From: Candidatus Omnitrophota bacterium
Lineage (GTDB): Bacteria > Hinthialibacterota > Hinthialibacteria > Hinthialibacterales > Hinthialibacteraceae
Length of the DNA: 35,000 bases
Assembly (NCBI GenBank): GCA_040755155.1
Contig: JBFMBP010000150.1
Location: 1-35,000 of the forward strand
Direction of reading: 5' to 3'
The position numbers were made by a program, and so were the translations under genes. The stretch's first letter is position 1. Each line of letters opens with the position of its first letter. Under the pieces are notes generated by a model. The model was given only the letters and a program-made list of their open reading frames with translations. It did not search any database and was not told the origin of the DNA. Positions 1 through 9,154 of this stretch are shown piece by piece.

Positions 1-873
<873 letters not shown>

Positions 874-896
874 GGCGAATCTCCTTTTCTCAGGCA

Positions 897-2747
897 TTAA
901 TGCCGGGCGGCTTCGTAGCTGGCGGGATTGCGCAAGATTTTCTGCGTTCGTTCTCTGATTTCGTTAGCGAAAGGCGCCAGGTGGGGATTCATAGCCATCG
1001 CCAGTCCTGCGCGCTGCCGCAGGCGTTTAACGTGAACGCGGCATTCGCCGACGAGTTCGTCCTGGTTGCCGCCGACTTCAACAAACGCGGCGGTAATTTT
1101 CTTGCATTTATCGAAAGCATCGCTTCCCGTATAATCCACCAGCGTTGATCGGAATGTTTGCACCAGGTTTTTGGAATATTCCGGCGTTTTGATGTCATCG
1201 GCTCTTTTGGCGATTCCCTTGTCGATCTCTTTCGTTATTGTTTCCATTTCGCTAATAAAATCGGCGTACTCGGAATGCTCTTTTTTCTGTTTTTCCAAAA
1301 AAGCCAACATTTCATGGCCGAAGACGGAGTAATCTTCGATGCGTCCGCGGATATGATTGATGAAAGCCATCACTTGCGTCAGCGTCTCTTCCACCTCTTT
1401 TCGATCTTCTTTTTGCTTCTTGGCGGCGTAGATATCGTTCAATTTCGTGCGAGAGGCGCAAGTGGGCAATCCTTTGAACGAATTATGCTGCCCTTCCAGA
1501 TCGAGGATATATTCGCAGGGACCGACGCCGAGAGTGGAACGGACGATATCGACGATCGAAAACTGCTCCAGCGGCGTTTCCTGGATGCGGTCGATGGGAT
1601 AGATGACGGCGGGGCCTTCGAAGGATGTAGGAGTTTCTTTCAACGGCTGCAGCCAGGGACGCCCCTCCTTGTCGATCCAACAAGGGTAAAGAAACATGCC
1701 AAGCACAGTGGTCCAGCGTTCTCGCGTGGTTGGGCGCAACCAATCCGATTGGCCGAACGAGGCCGATTTTCCCATCCAGCCGTATTTGAAATAAGTTCCA
1801 TCCGGCTGTTGAGCCAACATCTCCCAACTATCGGTCATATCGCCGGAGCATCGCCAATCGACGCGCCATTGGGCGGGATAAGGAACGTTCCAATCGAGGG
1901 CGATCTCTTTGCCCGCCTCTTGCTTGTTGATATCGCGCTCATGCCACACTTCCGGCGCATCAATAACAGCCACCCAAATTTCGCCATCCTTTCCGTAATC
2001 GATTCGCGCGCCTTCGATCGTCCGCTTATCACCCTCTCCCGCCAAAGCGACGGCGATATCCTGCTCCATCGTATTGCAGACGCTGAAGAGAATTGCGCCG
2101 CCTTCATCCAGCATTTGCAGCAAAAAGTTTTCGCTGGGCAGATCGGATTCGGCGATGGGAATTTTGCGGGCGTCGATGACGATGTCGTCAGCGAAGAAAT
2201 CGGGCAGGATGGCGAAGCGGCAAGGCGCGCCAATACGCAATTTATCAACGCCTTCCTGCGGCTTGGTATTTACGAAGATTTGCCCCATGTCCAATTGGAA
2301 ACGCACCGCAGCTTTTTTTCCGTTATCCGCTTGAAACATAGCGGAGACGGCGGCGGTATTGGGATTGTTTTCGAGGAGTTCGAAGGACGTCAGCCGAACG
2401 TCATCGCCGTCCATCAGCGGGGATAGCTGCGCCCGGAAGCGGAATCCTGTGCCGGTTTGGGAATACAACTCGGCGCCCGGTCCGTTAATCCGCAAAACCA
2501 GAGCAATCCGGTTGTTCGTCAAAACGGCGTCCCCTTGGAAAGGCTGTTCGATGATATCTTCCGGGACGACGCTCCAATTTTCCTTTTTGTCGAATGCGGC
2601 GGATGTTAATGGATTGGGAGAGGACGATCCAGTATCGAATACGCAAGCAAAGGGCGGCGCATCCTCCCCAAAGGCTGGAGAAAAAGAAATTCCTAGTACA
2701 ATAATCCCCAATGCTGCGGCGTAAACAAACGCTTGATGCTTTCTCAC
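897..2747 (-). CDS. Secreted protein of unknown function, paralog A of a tandem pair
   Basis: 616 residues from a GTG start preceded by AGGAGGAGC at ideal spacing. The open frame continues upstream to 2804, but that extension lies inside a palindromic repeat and has no ribosome site. Residues 1-27 form a signal peptide (hydrophobic run ending SPAFG). The N-terminal half closely matches the neighbouring paralog: FDTG near 37, FQGDAVLTN near 70, GAELYS near 91, RAQLSP near 105, and later YPIDR..TPL and TLGVGPCEYIL. The C-terminal about 200 residues are charged and helical, probably coiled coil, and much less conserved. No known family or catalytic motif is recognised. The signal peptide points to a periplasmic or surface location. 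The FGE-like lipoprotein follows directly, suggesting co-expression. Confidence 0.85.
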   Translation of the reverse strand: MRKHQAFVYAAALGIIVLGISFSPAFGEDAPPFACVFDTGSSSPNPLTSAAFDKKENWSVVPEDIIEQPFQGDAVLTNNRIALVLRINGPGAELYSQTGTGFRFRAQLSPLMDGDDVRLTSFELLENNPNTAAVSAMFQADNGKKAAVRFQLDMGQIFVNTKPQEGVDKLRIGAPCRFAILPDFFADDIVIDARKIPIAESDLPSENFLLQMLDEGGAILFSVCNTMEQDIAVALAGEGDKRTIEGARIDYGKDGEIWVAVIDAPEVWHERDINKQEAGKEIALDWNVPYPAQWRVDWRCSGDMTDSWEMLAQQPDGTYFKYGWMGKSASFGQSDWLRPTTRERWTTVLGMFLYPCWIDKEGRPWLQPLKETPTSFEGPAVIYPIDRIQETPLEQFSIVDIVRSTLGVGPCEYILDLEGQHNSFKGLPTCASRTKLNDIYAAKKQKEDRKEVEETLTQVMAFINHIRGRIEDYSVFGHEMLAFLEKQKKEHSEYADFISEMETITKEIDKGIAKRADDIKTPEYSKNLVQTFRSTLVDYTGSDAFDKCKKITAAFVEVGGNQDELVGECRVHVKRLRQRAGLAMAMNPHLAPFANEIRERTQKILRNPASYEAARH

Positions 2748-2780
2748 AATCTTGCTCCTCCTAATAAAGTAGAAAAGTAG

Positions 2781-2858
2781 GATGGGTCGCGTTTTTTGAC
2801 CCATCGATATTTAAGGATGCAATCATTGATGGGTCAAACGACGAGACCCATCCTACGG
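2781..2858. repeat. Two tandem GATGGGTC/GACCCATC hairpins
   Basis: Two perfect 8-bp inverted repeats stand side by side: GATGGGTC at 2781-2788 with GACCCATC at 2798-2805, and again at 2828-2835 with 2845-2852, the second followed by CTACGG. They lie between the two paralogous secreted-protein genes. They resemble the other short palindromes in the window that end CCA(C/T)CCTAC. This looks like a REP-like dispersed repeat. A role in termination or mRNA protection between the two genes is possible but not shown. Confidence 0.7.
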
Positions 2859-2899
2859 TTATAAACGTTTTTTTAGGAGTGATCATGGTCAGGAAGAAT

Positions 2900-2929
2900 G
2901 GCTGCGCTTTGCTTTGAGGCTCACCCTAC
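2900..2929. repeat. Degenerate REP-like repeat (GCTTTGCTTTGAGGCTCACCCTAC type)
   Basis: This stretch, just beyond the stop of the upstream paralog, shares the CTTTG-GAG-(T)CACCCTAC layout of the clearer palindromes at 7633 and 15723. Its left arm is decayed. It belongs to the same dispersed family by eye only. Confidence 0.4.
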
Positions 2930-2936
2930 ACAATTA

Positions 2937-4529
2937 TTAATTATCTTTACCGAAACGTTCTAAACGCTCCTGAATTTTTTTCATCGCTTCTGGCGCTTTT
3001 GGATTCCGCTCCGCTTCCATTGCGCATTGAACCGACAGCCAGCGCATCATCATGCGGCCTTTGGAAAGGGCGTAATCGTAAGCGTCGCCCATGCCCCGGA
3101 TGCGCTTGCAAAAAATCGTACATTTGGGCATCGGATCGCTTTCATTCAGCAGATCGACGATTTCCATTCCCCAATACGTTACGACTTCAGGTTTGGCCAT
3201 CGCCCGTCTGCGGGCGTTAACGGCGTTTTCCATATTTTCGATCGTTTGAATCAATTGATCCATAACGGCGGATTGGTCGGGATGGGTTTTCTTTTCGGCG
3301 AGACAGATCATTTTTATTTCCTGACCCAATTTAACGTATCGATCGATTCTAGTCGTCATATCCATCAATAAGCCAATCATGGCCTTAAAAGTATCCTGCA
3401 ATTGTTTTTTAAGACGGTTATCGCGCTGCTTTCCGAATTGCGCTTCCACCCAATCCGCTACGGCGTTGGGCGTGGGGTGGGTATCGGAACCTAGTTTTTC
3501 CGCTTCCAGGATATATTGGCAGGGGCCAGTTCCCAGCGTATTTTTCATGACGTCGACGGGACAAAAAATGGTCAACGGCGTGGTTCGATCGCGGTCGATA
3601 GGATAAACGAAAAACGGTTCCGTCGCCGTCTCGATTTTTTCCGAATAGAACGAGGATTGCGTTTCGCCGTCCTTTTGCAGAAGATCGGCGCGCCACTTGG
3701 CGGGAAAAGGCGGCTTCCAGTCCGTTGCGCTTTTCACCTCGTTCGCGAAGCCCCAAATATGGGGATGTTCCAGCAAGGCGATCCAAATTTTATTTCCTTC
3801 GAGACATTTGACATCAAAGCCGCCAATGGCGCGTTCCTTTTCCTTTCCTTCGAAGAAAAGTTTCGCTCCCTGGCGCTTGGATTGCCACGCGCACATTATC
3901 AACGCGCCGCCGTCATCCATTGCATTCAGGAAATACTGTTCGACGGGAAGCAGCGCGCCATCCCTTTTCCACAAAGCGGGAGAGAAAATCATATCGTCGG
4001 CGAAATAATCGGGGACGATGGCGTATTGGACTCCCGCTCGAATCCGTAGATTCCGATTCATCGCGGGGCTGGGCAAAATTTCTAAAATCATATCTCCAGC
4101 CGTGAGACGAAATCCTACCGACTGGCCATCCGAATAATTGGCTTGAATTTGCGCGGCGCCGGGATTGTTTTCTACAATAGTCATAGACGCCATTTTAATC
4201 TTGGCGTCCGGCGCTAATTGCGCCCGAGCTTTGGGCTGGCTACCCATCAAGGAATAGAGTTCGGCGCCGAAACCCTTTTTACGCAAAACGATGGCGGCCT
4301 TGTCGTTGAGAATCACGGCGTCCCCTTGAAACGAATGGGCGAGATCGTCTTCTTTGAGCAACGTCCACTGTTTGCGCTCCGAGATGGCTTGGGGAGCGAG
4401 TGGTTCTGCGGACGGCGCGCCCGTATCCCATATCGCCGCGAAGGGCGAGGCGTTGGGCGGCGCATCTCCCGCCGCGGCGGATAGTGCGGCGACGGCGATT
4501 ATGGCGACGATCCTAAAAAGTCGATTCAT
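2937..4529 (-). CDS. Secreted protein of unknown function, paralog B of a tandem pair
   Basis: 530 residues. The ATG is preceded by GAGGAGG seven to eight bases upstream. Residues 1-20 are a signal peptide (LFRIVAIIAVAALSAAAG). It shares with its downstream neighbour the collinear motifs WDTG near 34, SFQGDAVILN near 66, GAELYS near 88, RAQLAP near 102, ADD(M/I) after a Y/F-A-I-(V/L)-P-D segment, YPIDR..TPL and TLGTGPCQYIL, so the two arose by duplication. The C-terminal part is helical and charged (about residues 360-530) and carries most of the length difference. No enzyme motif is seen. Several Trp and Gly turns in the first 300 residues suggest a beta-rich domain, which is inference. It is probably transcribed before paralog A and the FGE-like lipoprotein. 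Confidence 0.85.
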   Translation of the reverse strand: MNRLFRIVAIIAVAALSAAAGDAPPNASPFAAIWDTGAPSAEPLAPQAISERKQWTLLKEDDLAHSFQGDAVILNDKAAIVLRKKGFGAELYSLMGSQPKARAQLAPDAKIKMASMTIVENNPGAAQIQANYSDGQSVGFRLTAGDMILEILPSPAMNRNLRIRAGVQYAIVPDYFADDMIFSPALWKRDGALLPVEQYFLNAMDDGGALIMCAWQSKRQGAKLFFEGKEKERAIGGFDVKCLEGNKIWIALLEHPHIWGFANEVKSATDWKPPFPAKWRADLLQKDGETQSSFYSEKIETATEPFFVYPIDRDRTTPLTIFCPVDVMKNTLGTGPCQYILEAEKLGSDTHPTPNAVADWVEAQFGKQRDNRLKKQLQDTFKAMIGLLMDMTTRIDRYVKLGQEIKMICLAEKKTHPDQSAVMDQLIQTIENMENAVNARRRAMAKPEVVTYWGMEIVDLLNESDPMPKCTIFCKRIRGMGDAYDYALSKGRMMMRWLSVQCAMEAERNPKAPEAMKKIQERLERFGKDN

Positions 4530-4551
4530 CAGACATACCTCCTCTTATTCA

Positions 4552-4740
4552 AATGATGAATGATGAATGATGAGTGATGAAAAAAAATTTGCTATTTTTT
4601 TGAGTGAAATCTAAGCGTAGATATTCACATAATTGATAGATCAAACAATCCGATCCATCCTACTTCATTCATCACTCATCATTCCTAAGAAAACAGAGAG
4701 TAGGCTGGCTCATCATTCATCATTCATCATTCATCATTTC
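4552..4740. repeat. Heptanucleotide AATGATG repeats in inverted arms
   Basis: The left arm (4552-4581) is a run of AATGATG units, the last one varied to AGTGATG. The right side carries the complementary TCATCAT-type units at about 4666-4683 and 4709-4740. The arms are inverted and could form a long imperfect stem in this 204-bp gap. The right arm begins exactly at the stop codon of the PD40 protein, whose TGA is part of the repeat. Confidence 0.75.
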
Positions 4741-5618
4741 CAACAAGGATTCATATCGGAACCGCCTTCCGTCAGGCGAATGGGAGTTCCTCCCTCCGCC
4801 GAAACGATATAGAGTTCCCACGGGCCGGATTCGGAAACGCCTTGGCAATAAACGATGCTCCGTCCGTCGGGACTCCAATCGCCGTAGCGTTGGACGCCTC
4901 CCTGATAGGTGACGGGGCGGTTTTTCTTGCCATCGGGCTGGATGACGCAGATATGGGTTTCGGTTTCATAGACGAGCCGCTTGCCATCCGGCGACCAGCA
5001 AGGTTCGCAGGCGCCTTTTTGGTCGTAGACTTTCACCGGCTCGCCACCCTCGATTCCGACAAGATATATCCCGTTTCCCGCCTCCCAACGGCAGGCGAAA
5101 GCGATAGCCTTTCCATCCGGACTCCAAGACGGTCCCGAACAATGGGGCCAATCTTGGGGAGTAACGGTTTTTTCTTCTCCCGTTTTCAAGTCGCGAACAA
5201 CAATCCGTTCCTCGCGGCGAAAAACAATCTTCGAACCGTCGGGATTCCAATCCGCCTGATCGCCGTCGGCGATACGTTCCAACTTTTTGCCCTCACTCGT
5301 TATGCGCCATATCCCCGGCTTCCCGCCTCGCGTAGAAACGAAAAGGATGCTTTCGCCAACCGGACTAAAGCGGGGATCGACATCCCTTTCTTCCGGCTGG
5401 CCGTCCGTCAATCGCCGCAGGTTCGATCCATCCTCCTCGACGATCCATATGCGCCAATCGCCGCCTCGCTGGCTGGAAAAGACGATGCGTCCCTTCATCT
5501 CCCCCCCTTCAACGCAGGGGGATATAACGGGGGCATGGGAAAATAAAGCGATCAGGACGGGAAGGATTATGGCGATCGTTTTAGCAGAAGTTTTTTTCAT
5601 TCCGAATATCATATTCAA
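4734..5618 (-). CDS. Exported PD40/TolB-type beta-propeller protein
   Basis: 294 residues from a TTG start with AAGGA nine bases upstream. In-frame ATGs at 5612 and 5600 are alternatives. A hydrophobic signal segment lies at about residues 12-35. The rest is a series of about six PD40 (WD40-like) blades with repeated signatures: DPRFSPVGESILFVS, DWNPDGSKIVF, SWSPDGKAIAF, CWSPDGKRLVY and DWSPDGRSIVY. This is the C-terminal propeller type of TolB and of Tol-associated or peptidase propellers. It lacks the N-terminal TolB domain and any peptidase domain, so it is likely a periplasmic scaffold or binding protein rather than TolB itself. The protein ends abruptly after a final NPCWK blade fragment, which would close the propeller. 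Confidence 0.85.
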   Translation of the reverse strand: MNMIFGMKKTSAKTIAIILPVLIALFSHAPVISPCVEGGEMKGRIVFSSQRGGDWRIWIVEEDGSNLRRLTDGQPEERDVDPRFSPVGESILFVSTRGGKPGIWRITSEGKKLERIADGDQADWNPDGSKIVFRREERIVVRDLKTGEEKTVTPQDWPHCSGPSWSPDGKAIAFACRWEAGNGIYLVGIEGGEPVKVYDQKGACEPCWSPDGKRLVYETETHICVIQPDGKKNRPVTYQGGVQRYGDWSPDGRSIVYCQGVSESGPWELYIVSAEGGTPIRLTEGGSDMNPCWK

Positions 5619-5964
5619 TAGCCGCTTTCCTTCGATTCCTCATAATTTTTCTTATTGTAAGTAATTCTTTAACGTAAGGCTATACCGAAAGTTACGATAA
5701 AAGGAAATCGATGCGAAGCTCCGCTGATAAATTCAATTAAAAGATCAGACAATCCGCTTCGAGAAAGAAATATAGGTTGAGTACATAGCCAGCCGCCGGG
5801 AGAAGTGTTATAATTAGTAGGAATGTGGAATCCATTCTTGGTTAAGCTGTTATGGAGTTGAGGCCGCTGAATTTGCGCCGAAAAGGAATTCATAGTTCGC
5901 CGCAAAGAGAACTCTTCTCGTTTAATTTATTGCGAAATTGGAAATATAATCGTAAAAAATACAA
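5619..5964. other. Intergenic stretch with no supported gene
   Basis: The gap between the PD40 gene and the next gene is 429 bp. A 78-codon frame on the minus strand (5669-5905) is open, but it has a TTG start, no ribosome site and no recognisable family. I do not call it a gene. The final part of the gap holds the promoter described separately. Confidence 0.5.
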
Positions 5965-5992
5965 TTGACTTGAGATGTTTTTTTGAGATAAT
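5965..5992 (+). promoter_or_regulatory. sigma70-type promoter for the 487-residue coiled-coil gene
   Basis: TTGACT at 5965-5970 and GATAAT at 5987-5992 are separated by 16 bp, both close to consensus. The position predicts a transcript start near 5999, about 50 bases before the GTG start at 6048. This is the clearest housekeeping-type promoter in the window. Confidence 0.65.
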
Positions 5993-6047
5993 TCCATCAT
6001 AGCAGCACAAAAAGCCATCAAAATAAAATATTGGGAGAGCGATCGAC

Positions 6048-7511
6048 GTGTCACCCAAAAAACCGATGAAGATCAATATCCAATCGGAAGAGTTCGATAT
6101 CGATATCGACGAAATTCTTGAGATCGGATCGTCGCTGGAAAATATTAACGAAGATCGGGAGAATGCGCCGCCGCCGGTTAAAACTTCCGCCGACGAAATC
6201 GCCAAAAAAGTCAAAGCCGGTCAATTCGTGACGGAAGCGGTGCGGGACGTTATCTTCGAAGCGGTCAAGACCTCGTTCGAAGAGGAGGATTTTACTTCCG
6301 AAGAAGACCTAACGGAGACGGACGGTTTTGAAATCGTCAAGAGCAAGAAGAAAGAACTTTATGAACTTCTCGAAAACCTGGATGCGCATGTCGCCGATAA
6401 AAGCGTAAAAGAAGTATCCGCTCTCTTCACTTCTCTCCTCAATATTCAAGGCCAATTGTGCATGCAGAAGACGGAAGGGATCATCACCGTCCGCACCCGC
6501 CTATATAAATTTTTCTCGCCTCAGACCGTCAACGCCGCCGTGCAGCAATCGCTTCAGCAGGAAGTGAGCTTGATGTTCACGCCGGAAGAGATCAAGGCTA
6601 TGCGGATGAAGATGTCCGCCATAGACGACAACGATCCTCTAAAGCCTTTTTTCACCGCTGTAATGGATCAGGCTTACGACGTTGTGCAATACAACGAAAT
6701 GTCAGGTCAACTCATGCTGGAAATGACCGAATATTTCCTCTTGAAGTTGAAAAAGAACGGTTATGGCAATACTTCGGTCTTTTCCGATTTTCGCGAACGG
6801 CACGAGCGGTCGAAGCTTTCGATCAACAAAGCGATCGATGATTTGCGGAATATTGAAATCGTTATCAATCAGCATCTGCGCGAACGGCCGGTATTGATGG
6901 AGCTTCCCCGTTATTTGCGGGCGCTGATTCAAGTGAAATTAGGCATTATCGACAAGAACAAGACGAAGAAGATTTTAGAAAAAATCCGCAGTCTTCTGGG
7001 ACAATATTCCCGCGCGCGCAGCGCCGTTTGTTTCGACTTCAACCGCCTGCCGTCCTTTCAGCATGGCGTCCGTTTGCGGCAGAGCATCATCCTAAATTTG
7101 CATAAGGACGTCTTAAAATACACCGGCGAGTTGTTCGAGAAGGAGTTCCGCGCCGTCAAAGACGAATTATACGCGATGCTGGATGAAATCGAGACGTCGT
7201 CCGAAGCCCTCCAGCCTGATACGCCGGAATATCAAGAGATGATGAAAAAGAAGGCTCTGATTCAGAAGAGATTAGAGGAGCACCGGCGCCGGCTGGACGT
7301 CGTCAAAAGCCAACAAAAACTTGTCGATGTCCAACATGCGTTAGTGGGCGAAGCGATCGAGCGTTACCAGAAAAACGAGGCTCTATATCAAAAGCTGGAT
7401 GAAGCCGTTCAAAACCGGCCCAACACCATCGATCCCGATAAAATCCGCTCCACTCAAGAACCATCCAAGAGAAAAATCAGCCGCATGGTTATGGCGCGAA
7501 ATCGCACTTGA
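6048..7511 (+). CDS. Large helical/coiled-coil protein of unknown function
   Basis: 487 residues from a GTG start with GGGAGAG about nine bases upstream. There is no signal peptide or membrane segment, so it is probably cytoplasmic. The N-terminal about 60 residues are acidic and low in complexity (DIDIDEILEIG...). The middle (about 90-330) is predicted alpha-helical. The C-terminal third contains long heptad-rich stretches (ALIQKRLEEHRRRLDVVKSQQKLVDVQHALVGEAI) typical of coiled coils, followed by a basic tail. No known domain is recognised. It is a single-gene unit with its own promoter, and neither neighbour suggests a role. Structural or adaptor function is the only reasonable guess, and it is weak. 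Confidence 0.85.
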   Translation: MSPKKPMKINIQSEEFDIDIDEILEIGSSLENINEDRENAPPPVKTSADEIAKKVKAGQFVTEAVRDVIFEAVKTSFEEEDFTSEEDLTETDGFEIVKSKKKELYELLENLDAHVADKSVKEVSALFTSLLNIQGQLCMQKTEGIITVRTRLYKFFSPQTVNAAVQQSLQQEVSLMFTPEEIKAMRMKMSAIDDNDPLKPFFTAVMDQAYDVVQYNEMSGQLMLEMTEYFLLKLKKNGYGNTSVFSDFRERHERSKLSINKAIDDLRNIEIVINQHLRERPVLMELPRYLRALIQVKLGIIDKNKTKKILEKIRSLLGQYSRARSAVCFDFNRLPSFQHGVRLRQSIILNLHKDVLKYTGELFEKEFRAVKDELYAMLDEIETSSEALQPDTPEYQEMMKKKALIQKRLEEHRRRLDVVKSQQKLVDVQHALVGEAIERYQKNEALYQKLDEAVQNRPNTIDPDKIRSTQEPSKRKISRMVMARNRT

Positions 7512-7632
7512 ACCGCTGTTATCCGAAATTCCTTACAACCTATAAACAGCAGCCAGCCGTAGAAGGGCGGGTTGCGCTTCGTTTATAGAGCCATTCAGGA
7601 ATGCGTAAGAAGAATCAGGATCATTCGGTAAT

Positions 7633-7663
7633 GGCGGGTCCCGCTTCGCTCGACCCACCCTAC
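7633..7663. repeat. REP-like palindrome GGCGGGTC...GACCCACCCTAC
   Basis: GGCGGGTC (7633-7640) pairs with GACCCACC (7652-7659) around a CCGCTTCGCTC loop and is followed by CTAC. It lies in the convergent gap between the coiled-coil gene and the FmdE-like gene. It shares loop and tail with the copy at 15723-15755. Confidence 0.65.
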
Positions 7664-7747
7664 TCTTCTATCCGATTTTCCTTACATCTTTTTTCGTTTA
7701 TCAAATTCAGAGCGATGCGATCCATTGATCCGGAGGATGATTTAATC

Positions 7748-8266
7748 TTACTGGCCGGCTTCAACGGCGATATCGAATAAATCCTCCGCTTTCATGGCGA
7801 AGCATTTCAAGCCGCGTTCTTCCACGTCCATGTTCTCTTCCGCCCATTTTTTTAGCATGGCTTTCGTCGACGGCTTCAACTGGAAGACGATGCGCTGCTT
7901 GGTTCGATCATTTTGAATGGCGACTTGAATTTCGTCTTTGGGGATGTGGATAATATTCTTCTTGCCGTAAGTGGCGCCGGTCGTCATTTGCAAACCGTCG
8001 ATGATGCAGGAGACTGGCGGCTCCTTAGGGCATTCCACTTCCACTGTTACGCCAAAATAGCGCGGTATGCCATACTTGACGATGGCGTATTCTCCCATGC
8101 AGGCGCCCAAAGCCACGTTGGGGCCAAGATGGCCGTGAAACCGTTCCAACAATTCCACTGTAACCGGCGCGTAAGGAACATCCGTATGCATCATGGTTTC
8201 GGAAGCGATAACGGTCATAGCGAAAAGACTCCCGATCGCAAAAAATTGGACGATTCTGGTTTTCAT
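7748..8266 (-). CDS. Exported FmdE-family protein
   Basis: 172 residues with a signal peptide (about 1-22, ends VIASE). The body matches the FmdE domain, named after formylmethanofuran dehydrogenase subunit E: FHGHLGPNVALGACMGEYA at 43-61 and CIIDGLQMTTGATYGKKN at 87-104, the two conserved blocks of the family. The first block has Gly where many members have the HGHLCPG cysteine; the HGHLGP form is also common in the wider family. The second block keeps Cys87. These proteins bind metal or act as accessory factors, but the substrate is unknown. No methanofuran pathway genes are nearby. Export of an FmdE domain is less usual and suggests a periplasmic redox or metal role, which is inference. 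Confidence 0.85.
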   Translation of the reverse strand: MKTRIVQFFAIGSLFAMTVIASETMMHTDVPYAPVTVELLERFHGHLGPNVALGACMGEYAIVKYGIPRYFGVTVEVECPKEPPVSCIIDGLQMTTGATYGKKNIIHIPKDEIQVAIQNDRTKQRIVFQLKPSTKAMLKKWAEENMDVEERGLKCFAMKAEDLFDIAVEAGQ

Positions 8267-8295
8267 GTTGTATTACCTTTCTTACTCTATCATTT

Positions 8296-8450
8296 GAGCC
8301 TCTTGCAAAACTATATTATTCCTCCCCCAAGCTTGGGGGAGGTTAGGAGGGGGTTGAGATAAGTCTAACAAAATCAACCCCCCTCTAACTCCCCCCAAGC
8401 TTGGGGGGAGAATTGAAAAGAAAATTATACCATTTTTGCAAGAACCTCAT
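8296..8450. mobile_element. 155-bp MITE-like fold-back element (type II ends)
   Basis: The ends are inverted repeats: GAGCCTCTTGCAAAA at 8296-8310 against TTTTTGCAAGAACCTC at 8435-8450 (13 of 15 match). Inside, two nested palindromes (CCCCCAAGCTTGGGGG near 8323 and again near 8391) flank GTTAGGAGGGGGTTGA and its complement, so the whole element can fold into a branched hairpin. The internal plan (CTCCC, GGGAGG, TTAGG, AGGGTTGA, spacer, complement) is the same as in the two 158-bp elements at 12022 and 33888, but the ends differ. There is no coding capacity. It lies between the pseudopilin stop and the FmdE-like start. Confidence 0.7.
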
Positions 8451-8464
8451 TTTTTTCGATTTTA

Positions 8465-9154
8465 TTATGGCGCACTATGGCCCGTGCTTAGTTGAACGAT
8501 GATGCCCGAACTTATGGTTCCATTACTGGGATCATACCACGTACTGGATGGAACCGGTTCGTAGGTATGCAGAGTAATATCGGCTTTCGCAATGGGGCCG
8601 ACGCTCCAAAATCCATACTCTACCGGACTCTTGGCGGCGGGATGATCTTCGGAGGCGTTGTTGTAAAAAATATAATCGCCGTCATCCGCGGGAAAGGACT
8701 TGGGAATCCATATTCCTTCTTCCGTCGGCATGTTGTTGAAATATCCAAAGCCGGGATGGCGATACTTAATCGTTTGTCCGGCAGCGTCTTGCGAAGCGCC
8801 CTGAAAGGTATAAAACGGATCCAGAGGCCTCGTTGAGAGATACGCCGTCGGCGTAGTCAATTCCATCGGCAATTCGAAATACTTCTTCGCCTGCTCCTCC
8901 CCCCAGGCGAGGCAGTGGAACCGCGATGGCGGCAGCCCGGCATTGTCGAGACGATAGGATTCCACCGCCGTTACGCAGGCTTTGATATCAGCCTTGGCCG
9001 CCGCAATCTTGCTGCGCGTCATCGCCTGGATCATATTGGGAACCGCGATGGCGGCCAATATCCCGAACACGGCGACAACGAGCAAGAGTTCGATCAACGT
9101 GAAAGATCTTGTCCGCCGCCGCCAGTTATTCCGAAGTTTAATATTGATATACAC
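8465..9154 (-). CDS. Type II secretion/type IV pilin-like pseudopilin (PulG type)
   Basis: 229 residues from a GTG start with GAGG upstream. The longer open frame to 9217 runs far into the preceding gene. The prepilin signature is RS|FTLIELLLVVAVFGILAAIAVPN, with the leader ending at Ser17, Phe18 as the new N-terminus and the essential Glu at +5 (Glu22). The usual Gly at -1 is replaced by Ser, which may slow or change cleavage by prepilin peptidase. The C-terminal domain is the PulG-like type common in planctomycete-like genomes (DPFYTFQG, DDGDYIFYNN, YGFWSVGP). It overlaps the upstream OB-fold gene by 17 bp, so the two are translationally linked. No secretion ATPase or platform gene is near. 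Confidence 0.88.
   Translation of the reverse strand: MYINIKLRNNWRRRTRSFTLIELLLVVAVFGILAAIAVPNMIQAMTRSKIAAAKADIKACVTAVESYRLDNAGLPPSRFHCLAWGEEQAKKYFELPMELTTPTAYLSTRPLDPFYTFQGASQDAAGQTIKYRHPGFGYFNNMPTEEGIWIPKSFPADDGDYIFYNNASEDHPAAKSPVEYGFWSVGPIAKADITLHTYEPVPSSTWYDPSNGTISSGIIVQLSTGHSAP

Noticed and set aside
1158-2426. 422-codon plus-strand frame
   Set aside because: Antisense shadow of the secreted protein at 897-2747, which has a signal peptide, good ribosome site and a paralog.
5669-5905. 78-codon frame on the minus strand
   Set aside because: TTG start, no ribosome site, no recognisable family and a weak setting between two well-supported genes; probably chance or old repeat.
8296-8450. 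CRISPR array or tandem repeat
   Set aside because: The repeats are inverted and nested, with no regular direct repeat and spacer pattern.
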